Shown here: positions 1-9,899 of the stretch, in pieces
How positions within the stretch are numbered: the first letter of the stretch is position 1
Layout of the letters: each line of letters opens with the position of its first letter
Assembly (NCBI GenBank): GCA_033220425.1
Contig: JASNWA010000002.1
Span: 1 to 64,000, forward strand
DNA length: 64,000 bases
Origin: Lepraria neglecta
Lineage: Eukaryota > Ascomycota > Lecanoromycetes > Lecanorales > Stereocaulaceae
Direction: 5' to 3'
Position numbers and translations under genes: made by a program
The notes under the pieces: model-generated
What the model was told of the DNA's origin: nothing
The model's database searches: none
Seen by the model: only the letters and a program-made list of their open reading frames with translations

Positions 1-893
1 CGAGGTAACCGCGGGGCGGGTATATATTACACAAAAATCCTGTAGTACTACCTAACTCCGGCTATTCTAATTTTCAGGATAAAAACTAAATAGCTCCTTA
101 ATAAATCAAGTAGGATTGAAGTTGATAGCTAGCTGATTCTGCTTTGAACCTTTGCCTTGATATATTAGGTAAAGGGTAGACCCGGCAATGGTTTGCCGGC
201 CACCTCTGGCACCGTCTAATCGAGGCTATTCTGATTCCGTCCTCGGATTGAAAAACGGACCACTCCCTGGCGAGATAGAGAGGGATCTAAGTTGATAGCC
301 AGTTCCGAATCCGCTGAGGACCTTTACCTTAATAGTATAGGTAAAGGGTAACCCTGGCAGTAGTTTACCGGCACCACTTCTAGCACTATCTGATTAAGGC
401 TATTCTGATTCTGTCCTCGGATTGAAACACGGACTACTCCTTGGCTAGATAGAGAGGGATCTAAGTTAATAGCTAGTGCAGAATCCGCTAAGGACCTTTA
501 CCTGGATATCCTAGATAAAGGGTGGCCCTGGCAGTAGTTTACCGGCCACTTCTAGCACTATCTGATTAAGGCTATTCTAATTCCGTCCTCGGATTGAAAA
601 ACGGACTACTCCTTGGCTAGATAGAGAGGGATCTAAGTTAATAGCCAGTGTAGCATCCGCTGAGGACCATTACCTATATATCCTAGATAAAGGGTGACCC
701 CGGCAATAGTTTGCCGGCCACCTCTAGCACTGGCTAATCGAGGCTATTCTGATTCCGTCCTCGGATTGAAAAACGGACCACTCCTTAGCGAGATAGAGAG
801 GGATCTAAGTTAATAGCCAGTGTAGAATCCGCTGAGGACCTTTACCTGGATATCCTAGGTAAAGGGTGGCCCCGGCAGTAGTTTGCCGGCCAC
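1..893. repeat. Satellite array 1, ~172-bp units
   Basis: Tandem copies of a 172-174 bp unit are visible by eye. The landmark CTGATTCCGTCCTCGGATTG recurs with variants near 231, 405, 577 and 749, and each unit also carries a GATAGAGAGGGATCTAAGT box and a GGCAATGGTTTGCCGGCCAC box. About five units are present, preceded by a divergent head unit (1-180) that begins CGAGGTAACCGCGGGGCGGG. The array stops at TTTGCCGGCCACCTGGATCG. Units differ mainly by transitions. A second array with the same head lies at 2595-3712. Confidence 0.95.
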
Positions 894-1379
894 CTGGATC
901 GCTTTAGTACTTGATGATTGCTCTATGGTATCGATCGATATTCGATAGATATTGGATGAATGTTGGATGAATCAAGCGGAATCCGGCCCGGTATGGGGGG
1001 GGGCCACCTCGACTCGATACGTTTGCACGTACTCCTCAACGATACCCTAAAGGCCGAATCTTCTCCAACTCAGCGACTGGATAGGTTCGATCCCATCCTG
1101 GCCAGCCCTGAAGTTTGAGCCGGATCCGACTACAAAAGGGAATTCCAGTGAACGGGTCGAAATGAATTCCAGGGAACCCCCCGTGCTGGAAAATCCGCGG
1201 GCCGCGGTAAAAATGCAGCCCTAGGAAATAATTCCAGTGAACCAAGACTGGAATTTCTAATGGGAGACAGTTTAACTATTTCCTCCTTTTCTTATCTATT
1301 ATTCTAGTAATTAGTTATAATTCTTTTATTCTTGAATTATCTACTATTTCTATAGTAATCGTTACCAAGTCGCCCGTAC
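894..1379. other. Unassigned spacer between array 1 and the peptidase-like gene
   Basis: No convincing gene is seen here. The stretch holds a run of G (996-1005), three loose copies of an AATTCCAGTGAAC-like motif (near 1141, 1170 and 1231) and one inverted copy (near 1245). The last ~120 bases are AT-rich and may be the 3' flank of the minus-strand gene that ends at 1380. Confidence 0.5.
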
Positions 1380-2501
1380 CTAATTATATCCTGCAGGATT
1401 AGGTATTATCGGCCCTGTAGCCGAGATACCGGCACGCCCACCAGCTACCTCGTAAATAAACCGGGCCCCCTCTCCTATACATTGCTGCCTCGTATTCCCG
1501 CTCCCCGTAATCCATATGTCGGCCACAGTCAGGCCACGGCCCCGGACCGGATGGCCTTGTACCCCTCTGATAGCCGGATAGGTGGTCGATTGGGGGGTCC
1601 GCATCAACCGGATAATATGCTCGGCATTAATACAGCCAGGCTGGCTAGAGAGCCGCGGGGGGGGAGACGAGGCTAGGTAATCCGCCGGATCGAACGTGCT
1701 GCTGTAGACATAATACTGCTGCCCGGCCCGGGCTATCCCTACTGCGTGCCACTGCGCGAGGCCGGCGTCGTCTTGGCTAGCGCTATTCAGGTTGCTGCAT
1801 ACCAGCGCCGCGCTGTGGGCGGTTATAGCGCGCGCTGTAGGATTCAATGTGCTACAGGCCTTATAGCTCGCCCGTTCCGATATATCAACGACCGAATTCA
1901 GGTAGCTAGATGGAGTTAATAAATGATTAGCCCTTAGAAAATAGGGAGGGGGAAGGAAGAAAGTAAGTGAGGAGGTAAGTAAGTAGGTAAATAAGTAGGT
2001 AAGCAAGTAAGCAAGCAAGCAAGCAAGTAAGCAAGCAAGTAAGTATATAGGCAAGCAAGCAAGTAAGTAAGCAAGTAGGTAAGTATACAGGCAAGCAAGC
2101 AAGTAAGTAAGCAAGTAGGTAAGTATACAGGCAAGCAAGCAAGTAGGCAAGCAAGCAAGTAAGCAAGTAAGTAAGTAAGCAGGTAAGTATACAGGCAAGC
2201 AAGTAAGTAAGCAAGTAAGCAAGCAGGCAAGTATACAGGTAAGCAAGCAAGTAGGCAAGTAAGTAAGTATACAGGCAAGCAAGAAATATCTATCTTACCT
2301 CTGCCTCTGAGCCTCGCTGGTGTATGAAGCTACCTGTGGCCAGATGGCCGGCGGTCCAGCCAGGCCTGGAGCAGGGCTATACTGAGGGGCGCCGCTTGAT
2401 CTCAGCTCGCTTAACCAGGTGCCGACTATATCAGCGCCGGTCTCCGCGGTCCAGGTGGTAGGTGCCGGTAGAGCCATAGAGTGTCGAAGAAACTGATTCA
2501 C
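1380..2501 (-). CDS. Two-exon gene, possible CE-clan (Ulp1/adenain-like) cysteine peptidase
   Basis: Exon 1 runs 2501-2299 and exon 2 runs 1905-1380. The intron (2298-1906, 393 bp) has a consensus GTAAGA donor, a GCTAAT branch-like site and a CTAG acceptor. The exons join in phase to 242 codons plus stop, with no internal break. A second acceptor 27 nt upstream (TTCTAAG, exon from 1932) keeps the same frame. Exon 2 encodes WHAVGI (His codon 1746-1748), a YYVYSSTFDP stretch, RGVQG, and RQQCIGEGARF (Cys codon 1479-1481). This His, acidic, Gln, Cys order is that of the CE-clan cysteine peptidases that cleave proteins such as SUMO conjugates or precursors. The family call is inferred from motif order alone. 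The gene sits between two satellite arrays, and its GC content suggests it escaped RIP. It could instead be an unrelated fungal hypothetical protein. Confidence 0.6.
1963..2284. repeat. AAGY tetranucleotide microsatellite inside an intron
   Basis: More than 300 bp of AAGC/AAGT/AGGC tetranucleotides, with a recurring higher-order phrase around GTATACAGGC. It lies wholly within the predicted intron of the peptidase-like gene. Reverse-strand translation in all frames gives the Leu/Tyr/Cys-rich runs expected of such a repeat, so those frames are not genes. Confidence 0.95.
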
Positions 2502-2594
2502 TAATATAGAAAGGGCTTAAAGGATTCAGTAAGAAGAGAATAGACCGGAGAGTATTAAGAAGAAGAGAATAGATTTGAAAAGAACCAGCTTGCA

Positions 2595-3712
2595 TCGAGG
2601 TAACCGCGGGGCGGGGTGTATGTTACACAAAAATCCAAGATATCTGGAGTACTACCTAACTCCGGCTATTCTAATTTTCAGGATAAAAACTAAATAGCTC
2701 CTTAATAAATCAAGCAGGATTGAAGTTAATAGCTAGCTGATTCTGCTTTGAACCTTTGCCTTGATGTCCTAGATTAAGGGTGACCCCGGCAATGGTTTGC
2801 CGGCCACCTCTGGCACCGTCTAATTAAGGCGATTCTGATTCCGTCCTCGGATTAAAAAACGGACCACTCCTTGGCGAGATAGAGAGGGATCTAAGTCGAT
2901 AGCCAGTGCAGAATCCGCTGAGGACCTTTACCTGGATATCCTAGATAAAGGGCAACCCCGGCAATAGTTTGCCGGCTACCTCTGGCACCGTCTAATTAAG
3001 GCGATTCTGATTCCGTCCTCGGATTAAAAAACGGACCACTCCTTGGCGAGATAGAGAGGGATCTAAGTCGATAGCCAGTTCTAAATCCGCTGAGGACCTT
3101 TACCTTGATATCCTGGGTAAAGGGTGACCCCGGCCATGGTTTACCGGCCACCCCTAGCACCGTCTAATCAAGGCCATTCTGATTCCGTCCTCGGATTGAA
3201 AAACGGACCATTCCTTGGCGAGATAGAGAGGGATCTAAGTCAATAGCCAGTTCCGAATCCGCTGAGGACCTTTACCTTGATAGTATAAGTAAAGGGTGAC
3301 CCCGGCAATGGTTTACCGGCTACCCCTAGCACCGTCTAATCAAGGCTATTCTGATTCCGTCCTCGGATTGAAAAACGGACCACTCCTTGGCGAGATAGAG
3401 AGGGATCTAAGTCAATAGCCAGTTCTGAATCCGCTGAGGACCTTTACCTTGACAGTATAGGTAAAGGGTGACCCCGGCAATGGTTTGCCGGCCACCTCTG
3501 GCACCGTCTAATTAAGGTGATTCTGATTCTATCCTCGGATTGAAAAACGGACCACTCCTTAGCGAGATAGAGAGGGATCTAAGTCGATAGCCAGTGCAGA
3601 ATCCGCTGAGGACCTTTGCCTTGATAGTATAGGTAAAGGGTGACCCCGGCAATGGTTTGCCGGCCACCTCTGGCACCGTCTAATCGAGGCTATTCTGATT
3701 CTATCCTCGGAT
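2595..3712. repeat. Satellite array 2, ~172-bp units
   Basis: Same head and same unit as array 1. The head (2595-2780) is nearly identical to bases 1-180, apart from a short extra segment after ACACAAAAATCC. About six units follow up to the CCTCGGATT at 3705-3712, ending about ten bases before the stop codon of the long minus-strand frame. These units are closer to one another than those of array 1, which suggests more recent amplification or homogenisation. Confidence 0.95.
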
Positions 3713-3722
3713 TCCGCCGCAT

Positions 3723-6700
3723 CTACTCGTCTGATAATACCAGCACCGACGGCTCTTCCTCGGCAAGTTCCGAGATATCCTCTCTACCTTCCTTACTATC
3801 TTGCTCAACTAGCGTAAGGTACATCCGCGCGTCAAGAAACGTGTTGTCCAACGTGACCAGATTGCGGAATACGCCGCGAAGATATTTGGTGGTATCGCTG
3901 TTAGTGTTGGTCAAGGTGTACAAGGGGCCGTCTCGGATGATACGGCTGATCGCCTTCTGGGTGGGAGAGTCATTCACGGCGCGGTCAACCCGATCGACGA
4001 AAGGATGGTGCTCGGCATCGAGACGGCAGGACAACCAGTTGGTTCGCTGGACCATCGGTGTCTTGTTAATCCTCTGTCGGGTAAAAACGGTATTGTTATC
4101 GTTCGCCTTTTGGATGCACGAGAGGTGGTCAGTGTCGTATTAGGGAATGATCAGCATCAGTTTGGAGGCGCGGCGTCCGAGATAATCCGTCCACGCGGGT
4201 TGACGCAGGATATATGGAAAGGTCTGGTCGAAAATAGTCCAGAGTTGTTTGACGAGGGTCCGGAATTTACATCGCTCCCATTTGCGCCCCCGACCCTGTA
4301 ATTCCGGCTCGTCGAATCCAAAGAGGGCGCGGACTCGATCCTGCCATAGGCCTGACTCGTGGTAGTGAGCGAAGAAGGCTTCTTTGCCGTTGGAGCCCGG
4401 GGCTCTCGCGCGAACAATATTGGGCCGGCCCCCGTAATCCGGGTCACCAACCCGGGCGTGAGCATACAGAGACCATTTCGCGAGTCCTCGTCGTCTATTT
4501 GCGCGAGAAAGTATTCCTTCTGTATCGCCTTAGAGGGCCACTCGTCTTGAACGGGGCAGGGTCCCGTCTTGCGGCTTCGAACAGCATCCTTCCAGTCTCT
4601 TTTAGCGATATAGCAGCGCTTGGCGAGGATATCGAAAACTTCCAGATTATATTCCCTGACGACGAGTTGCGCGGCGAGATCCAGTGTGCGTTTCACCCAG
4701 CGTTCCAATGGCTCGTACGTCTGCGGTACACAGCTGTACGTCTCACAGTGCTCCCGCCAAAGACTGTAGAAATAATGTTCCTTATTCAGGAGACGGGCGA
4801 TTCGGTATCTGCGGAAGGACTTCTGAAAGGCGTTATAATCTTGGGTGAGCCCAAGATTCTCGAGTGCGTGTTGGGAGAAGTACGGTAGGGGCCTCCATCG
4901 CATGAGATCGGCACGGACCCAGACCATACCGTACGTATCCACGGAGCGACGATATCCTAGCCCGAGGCGTATCGTCGGGGTCCCGTCCTCGTGGTCGTGT
5001 CGTGGGCTACTCATCGTCCAGTCGTCCCTCCACAAGGGCCGATAGGGGAACTCCCGGGGATCGTCGCCTCCAAAGCTGAGGGCCAGGGTCCGGACGATTA
5101 CCATGACCATCACCCCATGCATTTACTCTTCCTTCCACGTCATAGCCGTGAGGTCCCCAACCCCGCCCTCCAGGCGTGTCATAATGACCTCGAGGTGTAG
5201 GAGCCAGCGGTTGGTGGTCGCGGCGATAAACTTGAGAACCTCTACGGTTAGCAGGATCCAATAGGGGAAATAAGGTGCACGTCGACGGTGAGGGCCAGAG
5301 TCGTTGTTAACTATAGTTAACGTCGGGCTCAGGGCGGATCCATCGTCGTCGATAGTATCGAAATTCATATTTCGGAAACACGTCAAGTTCATTCGGCATT
5401 CCTGTCGGGCCCCGAAGTTCGTGGCTTTGTACTCAGGAGCGTCAGGCGGCGGCACGCGCCGGGGAGGAGGAGCGGGAGCGGGAGCTTCGTTGTCAGATCC
5501 GTGGGGTGAGTAGGTCTCGTTATCCGACGTGAGAGCGTCATCGAGCGCGCAATCGCTGAGATCAGCGGGTTAGTTGCGGCGCTGGGGCCGTGGCGGGCGA
5601 TAAGTGGTGTCTTCGGCGGACTTCAGGGCCGCCTGAAGCCGGATTTTGGTCGTGTTGTATTAACAAACGAGCTGCTCGTGTTTCCGTCGACGGGCGGATG
5701 ATAAGCCTTTATGGTTGGCCTCGTACCAGCGGTCGAGATTCGACTGGCTGAACCCTAGAGCTTCGAAATACGGGTTCTGGAAAGGCCCGTATTTCTTGAG
5801 GGGTGTATCGAACAGATGTTTGACGAGATTGTACGCTTTCGGATATACGATACCGCACTTTCGGTGCAGGTAGTTATGGGGCCGGACGTCGACCGACATA
5901 GAGCCCGCATCCCGGGTCAAGAACCACGGGTATTTCGACTCCCGGGTGCGGGTAGCGCCCTGGGAGGGGTCGTGGAAGGCTTCGGCCCAATACTCCAGGC
6001 ACCCGGGTTTGCGGAGAAGGGTGATAGCCTGCGACGTATCCCCGATCGGGGTATCTTCCACCCCAAAGTCCAGCCAACAGTCTCCAGGTAGGAAGTATCC
6101 ATCGCGGAAATCGAAACAGTCGTCGAGATAGGCGAGGAAATCATCCCGAGCCTGGGCGGGAGTCGGGCGAGATATATAGATCTTGAGGTTATGGCCCTGG
6201 ACAACCAGAAAGGGGTTCTTGAAGAGAGGGCGATCGCCGGCTTTACGGCATACCTCTCTCCAAAAGGCATCTAGATCTTGGGAGGGGATCAGGTACGACA
6301 CGTTTATAGCTTGGCCCGGAGTCAGATTATGAACTTCATGCTTCACGTAGGCCTTACAGTTAGCGTCTTCGAAGCTGCCGGGATGACGGGCACGGACTTG
6401 GGCATCGCAAGTCGATCGGAGTGCCGGGAGGATAATATCGTCGATCTATATTTGCTGGGATTTACTACTAAGATGGTAGCTATAGTGCCTCTGCTTTTTC
6501 TTCATGCGAGGGAAGAAGATATAATAGTCGTAGTTGAAGCCAGCGCTGCTAACGCCATACCCGAGGCGGAGGTATTTGGTCATATGAATCCGTCGCGACC
6601 GGAACGTGACGCGAGGGTCTTAGGTGATCGTCTTGAGATAGGGCGGGCGGTAGGCCAGTCGGAAGCCCTGCCGGTGGACCGCCAGTGTGGTGACCCGGGC

Positions 6701-8185
6701 CATGAAGCTATCCACGTCGTAACTGCGTCGGACCCACGGGTCGGTCCTCCGCTCCGCCTGCTCGAACGCCTCAGCGGATTTGGCGATGCTGAGAGCCTGT
6801 TCTAGGACATCGCCACGGCTACGGCCTCCTAAGAGTTCCTGCCAGTCTACCTCTCGGAAATCATTATACTGACCGCGGCGACGGAGATGGGTGCCGGATT
6901 GTAGCGGAAACGGGACTCCAGGGAGATGTTCGTTAAGATAGTCGGTGTATTCGGCTAAAGAGCGTGTTCCGTTGGTGCCGATATGGTCGTTCCCTATTGG
7001 ACACGTTATTAGTCAAGTATTCAGGATAGAGTTATCGAAGGTCGGAGTCTTACTACACGTGCAGAGAGGTGCCCAGCTGCGGTCGAGGCAGTCCTGCGCG
7101 GTAGTCATCGGATCAGGAGCGTCGTCGGACAGGCTCAGTCCCGAGAGATCATCCTCCAGCGATGCCGCGGACTTATCGTACGTATCTGGATCGGATGGCC
7201 GGGAAACGGCCGAGCGAGACTCGAGAGGATCATCGATATCAGGCAGGTCGCCGTCGACGGGAAGGGTATTATTAACAGTATAGAGCCTCCTCGGCGATAT
7301 TACCATATAAGTACTCGCTGATACCGTCGTAGTAGAGGATTGGGATAGTAACGCTGCGGGGGATCGATTGCGATCAAGGGTAGGTGTGATTAAGGTTGAC
7401 GGCTGTCGCGGGGGAGAGGCCGGGAATCGCTCGGACTGGGTCGACCGGTTACCCTCCAACGCGGGGGAGGGCCGCGGGATCCTAGGTGAGTTATCGTCCT
7501 CCAACAACGCTAAGGTATCGGTCACTACAGTTAGTCTGGAAGATATCGGATAGGAGGGGATGTTAACTGAAGTTAACGTAGACATCGAGGGAGGGATATA
7601 GACTGCGGTAACCCTAGATATTAAATAGGCGGTTCGGGACGAGGCTCTTGTTGGGTAACGCGACTGGGGTTGGGCGATCGGTTGTAGGGTGGTATTATTG
7701 ACTCCTTCTGGACCCTGGCTGATGGGGGGGTATAGGGATGGGTCCTCCTCGATGATTTGATTCAGGCCGTTACTAATACTGGAGAGGTCTATCGACTGAG
7801 AGCGAGTATCGGTCCTGGTCGATGGTGGACTAATATTGGCGGTGCCGGAGGTTAAAGGTGCTTTGGCTCGAGAGCGACTGGATCTGGGAGAGGAAGTAGT
7901 CGGCCGTTGGTAGGGGGGGACTGGATTGATACCCGGGTGATCATCCTCTACGGTAGGATCAAAGAGGGTAGGCTCGCTCGCAGGAGAATACTGCTGAAGA
8001 GAGCTATCGAGTGATAGATAGCGAGGCCGACCCGGAGGGGATTCCGGTCCTGGGTTGAAGGGAGCTGGTTCGGCGGGGGTATTCGAGGGGCCAGCCCGTC
8101 TGGTAGTACTGTCCCTGTTATAGCTGCGTTGCGTCGCTCGTCTTGCAGCGAGTCGTTCCTCTTAGGGCTTTGCTTTGCGGCCCAT
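3723..8185 (-). pseudogene. Very long unknown frame, ~1490 codons, lightly broken
   Basis: One reading frame runs from an ATG at 8185 (MGRKAKP, followed by a basic EERLAARRATQRSYNR stretch) almost to 4157. After one frame change it continues to a stop at 3723. About six to eight breaks are spread over 4.4 kb, so the locus is degraded but recent. The N-terminal ~400 residues are Pro/Ser-rich and look disordered. The middle (about 7000-5660) is a globular block with many Trp, Tyr and Arg (HNLTPGQAINVSYLIP, WFLTRDAGSMSVDVRPHNYL). An acidic, Pro-rich linker follows. The C-terminal block has QHALENLGLTQDYNAF and WVKRTLDLAAQLVVREYN. I do not recognise a named domain; the style is that of multicopy fungal hypothetical proteins. 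It abuts satellite array 2. Confidence 0.6.
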
Positions 8186-8365
8186 TGTAAAGGAATCGTA
8201 TCTAGTAGAAAATCAGTTCTAGAGGGAAGATAAATCAGGAGGTATCGGGGGAAGAAAAGAAAAGGGAAAAGGGATAAAAGGGCTGGGGGATGGTCTCGTA
8301 CCTGTAAAAAAGGCGGTAAAACGAATGAGATAGACGATTTGCCTGCTCCCGACCATAATAGGCTA
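8186..8365. promoter_or_regulatory. Presumed 5' flank of the long minus-strand frame
   Basis: Read on the minus strand, this is a pyrimidine-rich run (TTTTCCCTTTTCTTTTCTTCCCCC-type, around 8220-8290) ahead of the ATG at 8185. CT tracts upstream of starts are common in filamentous-fungal promoters. No TATA box is clear. Confidence 0.35.
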
Positions 8366-9005
8366 ATTAGAGCCAGCGACGTCCGTGATTACCTCCGAGG
8401 GTAATACGGTCAAGTAACGTCTTACCGATTTCCGCCAGGGCGTAATTGGGTAGCTTGGGGAACCGGGTCAAAGGTTGTATAACGGCTTATCTAGGGTGGG
8501 TGGATTGGGGCGAATCCCGGATTCCGAATACTTCGAAACCTGGCTGTCGGTAGTCGGATCCCTTTTGAGGCTTGAGGAGCTATACGAGATATATACTGTC
8601 AAGGAATGCCTCTCCTTCGAGCTCTCGGAAGGGTAGGGACAGGGTAATTGAATGGACCACCGATTCGCGGGAGGAATTTGGGGCGGATTCTCGTCCCTAT
8701 AAAGTTCGCTCAGGGCCTCTAGGCTCTCTGTTAGAACCGACGGCCGGGGTAACAGAGCTGATACTTGCTGCGGTGCAGTCGGAGGGGAAGAGGAAGAAGA
8801 AGAAGGGGGAGGTAGGTGACTGCGGAGTGCTTACTGTAGTTCCTTAATAAGCGCGTCCTGCTGTAGGCGAGTTACTTGTTCCTGCTGCCAGCTCTGCTTT
8901 TGTCGCTGGCGCTACCGATATTACCGCGCTGCGTTCTTTATCCTTTTCTCAGCGGCCGTGGTTAGAGGTCGACCTATTATAGTGACCGTTAGCGGTGTTC
9001 GTGCA
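8366..9005 (-). pseudogene. Short frame with basic, Gln-rich N-terminus, broken
   Basis: A single minus-strand frame of ~210 codons with about four internal stops and no clear start. It begins with a hydrophobic/Thr stretch, then a basic, Gln-rich region (GRPLTTAAEKRIKNAAR, then an Arg/Gln-rich run and WQQEQVTRLQQDALIKELQ) that could form a coiled coil. A Ser/Pro-rich stretch and a moderately conserved-looking tail follow. The basic-plus-helical start is loosely bZIP-like, but no heptad leucines can be counted with confidence. It lies upstream of, and co-directional with, the 1490-codon frame, whose own N-terminus is also basic. Confidence 0.4.
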
Positions 9006-9282
9006 GGTAGTGGACGGACTGTAATAACGGGACTGGAAAAGCTGGCAAAAGATGCGCAAGTTTCGGGGGGGGGGGAATCTGCAAAGTGGTTAATTTCCCA
9101 GCGTTGCTGAGGTGATGGCGGGTCCGAGGGGGGATTAACCGATGGTGCGATCCTGATACGCGTAGGCTATTCGATCGCATATGTCGGATCAGATATATAG
9201 AGTCCTCCTGATGTAAACAAAGAGGTGACGTGTTGACGGTCGCCAAAGTTAATATCCTGCCCCTGCGGGGTTCCGACTGTCG

Positions 9283-9378
9283 GGCCAATCGAATCGCGAA
9301 TAAACGACATAGCGCCCGCCGCGAGATGTCAAGCTCCAGGGGAACGCGCTATGTCGTTTATTCGCGATTCGATTGGCC
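9283..9378. repeat. Perfect 33-bp inverted repeat with 30-nt loop
   Basis: Arms 9283-9315 and 9346-9378 are exact reverse complements (left arm starts GGCCAATCGAATCGCGAATA) around a 30-nt spacer. Such a long perfect arm in otherwise single-copy sequence resembles a foldback element or the fused terminal repeats of a transposon. It marks the right edge of the satellite/ORF cassette. Confidence 0.95.
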
Positions 9379-9650
9379 GGCGGGATTTTAAGCACCGGCG
9401 GCCCGCCGCGTAGCCTACCCGAGGATGAACATCAACATTTTCTATCATTTTTCACCATGGAATCATCTATAACGTGATCATTCCGGGACGGTTTTTGCTA
9501 AAGAGGGCATTTTTGGAATCGCAAGGGAAATGCGCATCTTTTATGTCTACAAAGTTTTGGGATCCCGCCGACTTTTTGGTGGGCGGGAGATGGCGAAAAT
9601 TTCTAAGTCCCTCGCCCGGCCACCCGTTACCCCTACCCCACCGCCCGCTA
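9379..9650. other. Unassigned spacer right of the inverted repeat
   Basis: GC-rich at both ends with an AT-rich middle. It holds short inverted CCCGCC/GGCGGG words (near 9380, 9565 and 9580). No coding frame is credible. It could be the subterminal region of a DNA element associated with the adjacent inverted repeat. Confidence 0.4.
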
Positions 9651-9870
9651 TAATGCTATGGTAGATGTGTAGACGAGGATACTAAAGCTAAGGAGGGAAG
9701 CTCTGAAGGAGCGCGCGAAGGTATATGAGTGCAACCCCTGAGCTAGGCCCGATATGGCTAGAGCACCGGGTAGGCAGCGTGGGTAGGAAACAGGCAAAGC
9801 CCAGCCCGTAACATTACCCCCCTCTTCTACTAGGCATCGTCCCTGATGCCTGTAAGCAACAATCCATTGA
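9651..9870 (-). mobile_element. Fragment of an LTR-retroelement end
   Basis: Around 9795-9812 the sequence GCCCAGCCCGTAACA is followed by TTACCCCCCTCTTC and then GCATCGTCCCTGATGC. The same order (LTR end GCCAAGCCGTGACA, C-run, GCATCGTCCCTGATGC) occurs at 23,957-24,006 at the left end of retroelement C. Read on the minus strand this is a polypurine tract next to the start of an LTR. I infer a short fossil of a related element; its outer boundary is not clear. Confidence 0.4.
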
Positions 9871-9899
9871 TCAGCACGCCCATTATCCATCATCTATCA

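Noticed and set aside
1060-1120. tRNA-like T-arm (GGTTCGATCCC)
   Set aside because: There is no matching acceptor stem, D-arm or anticodon arm around it.
1927-2282. Long Leu/Tyr/Cys-rich minus-strand frames
   Set aside because: They are translations of the AAGY microsatellite in all frames and lie inside the predicted intron.
1-3712. CRISPR-like array
   Set aside because: Whole ~172-bp units repeat with no unique spacers. It is a satellite in a eukaryotic setting.
3640-7553. Plus-strand frames opposite the long minus-strand frame
   Set aside because: They are shadows of the minus-strand coding frame. The minus frame is far longer and coherent.
8572-8847. 91-codon plus-strand frame
   Set aside because: It is a shadow of the minus-strand basic-region frame; its Lys/Glu tail is the reverse of a Ser/Pro run.
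9648-9893. 81-codon minus-strand frame
   Set aside because: It overlaps a putative LTR end and polypurine tract and has no coding signature.
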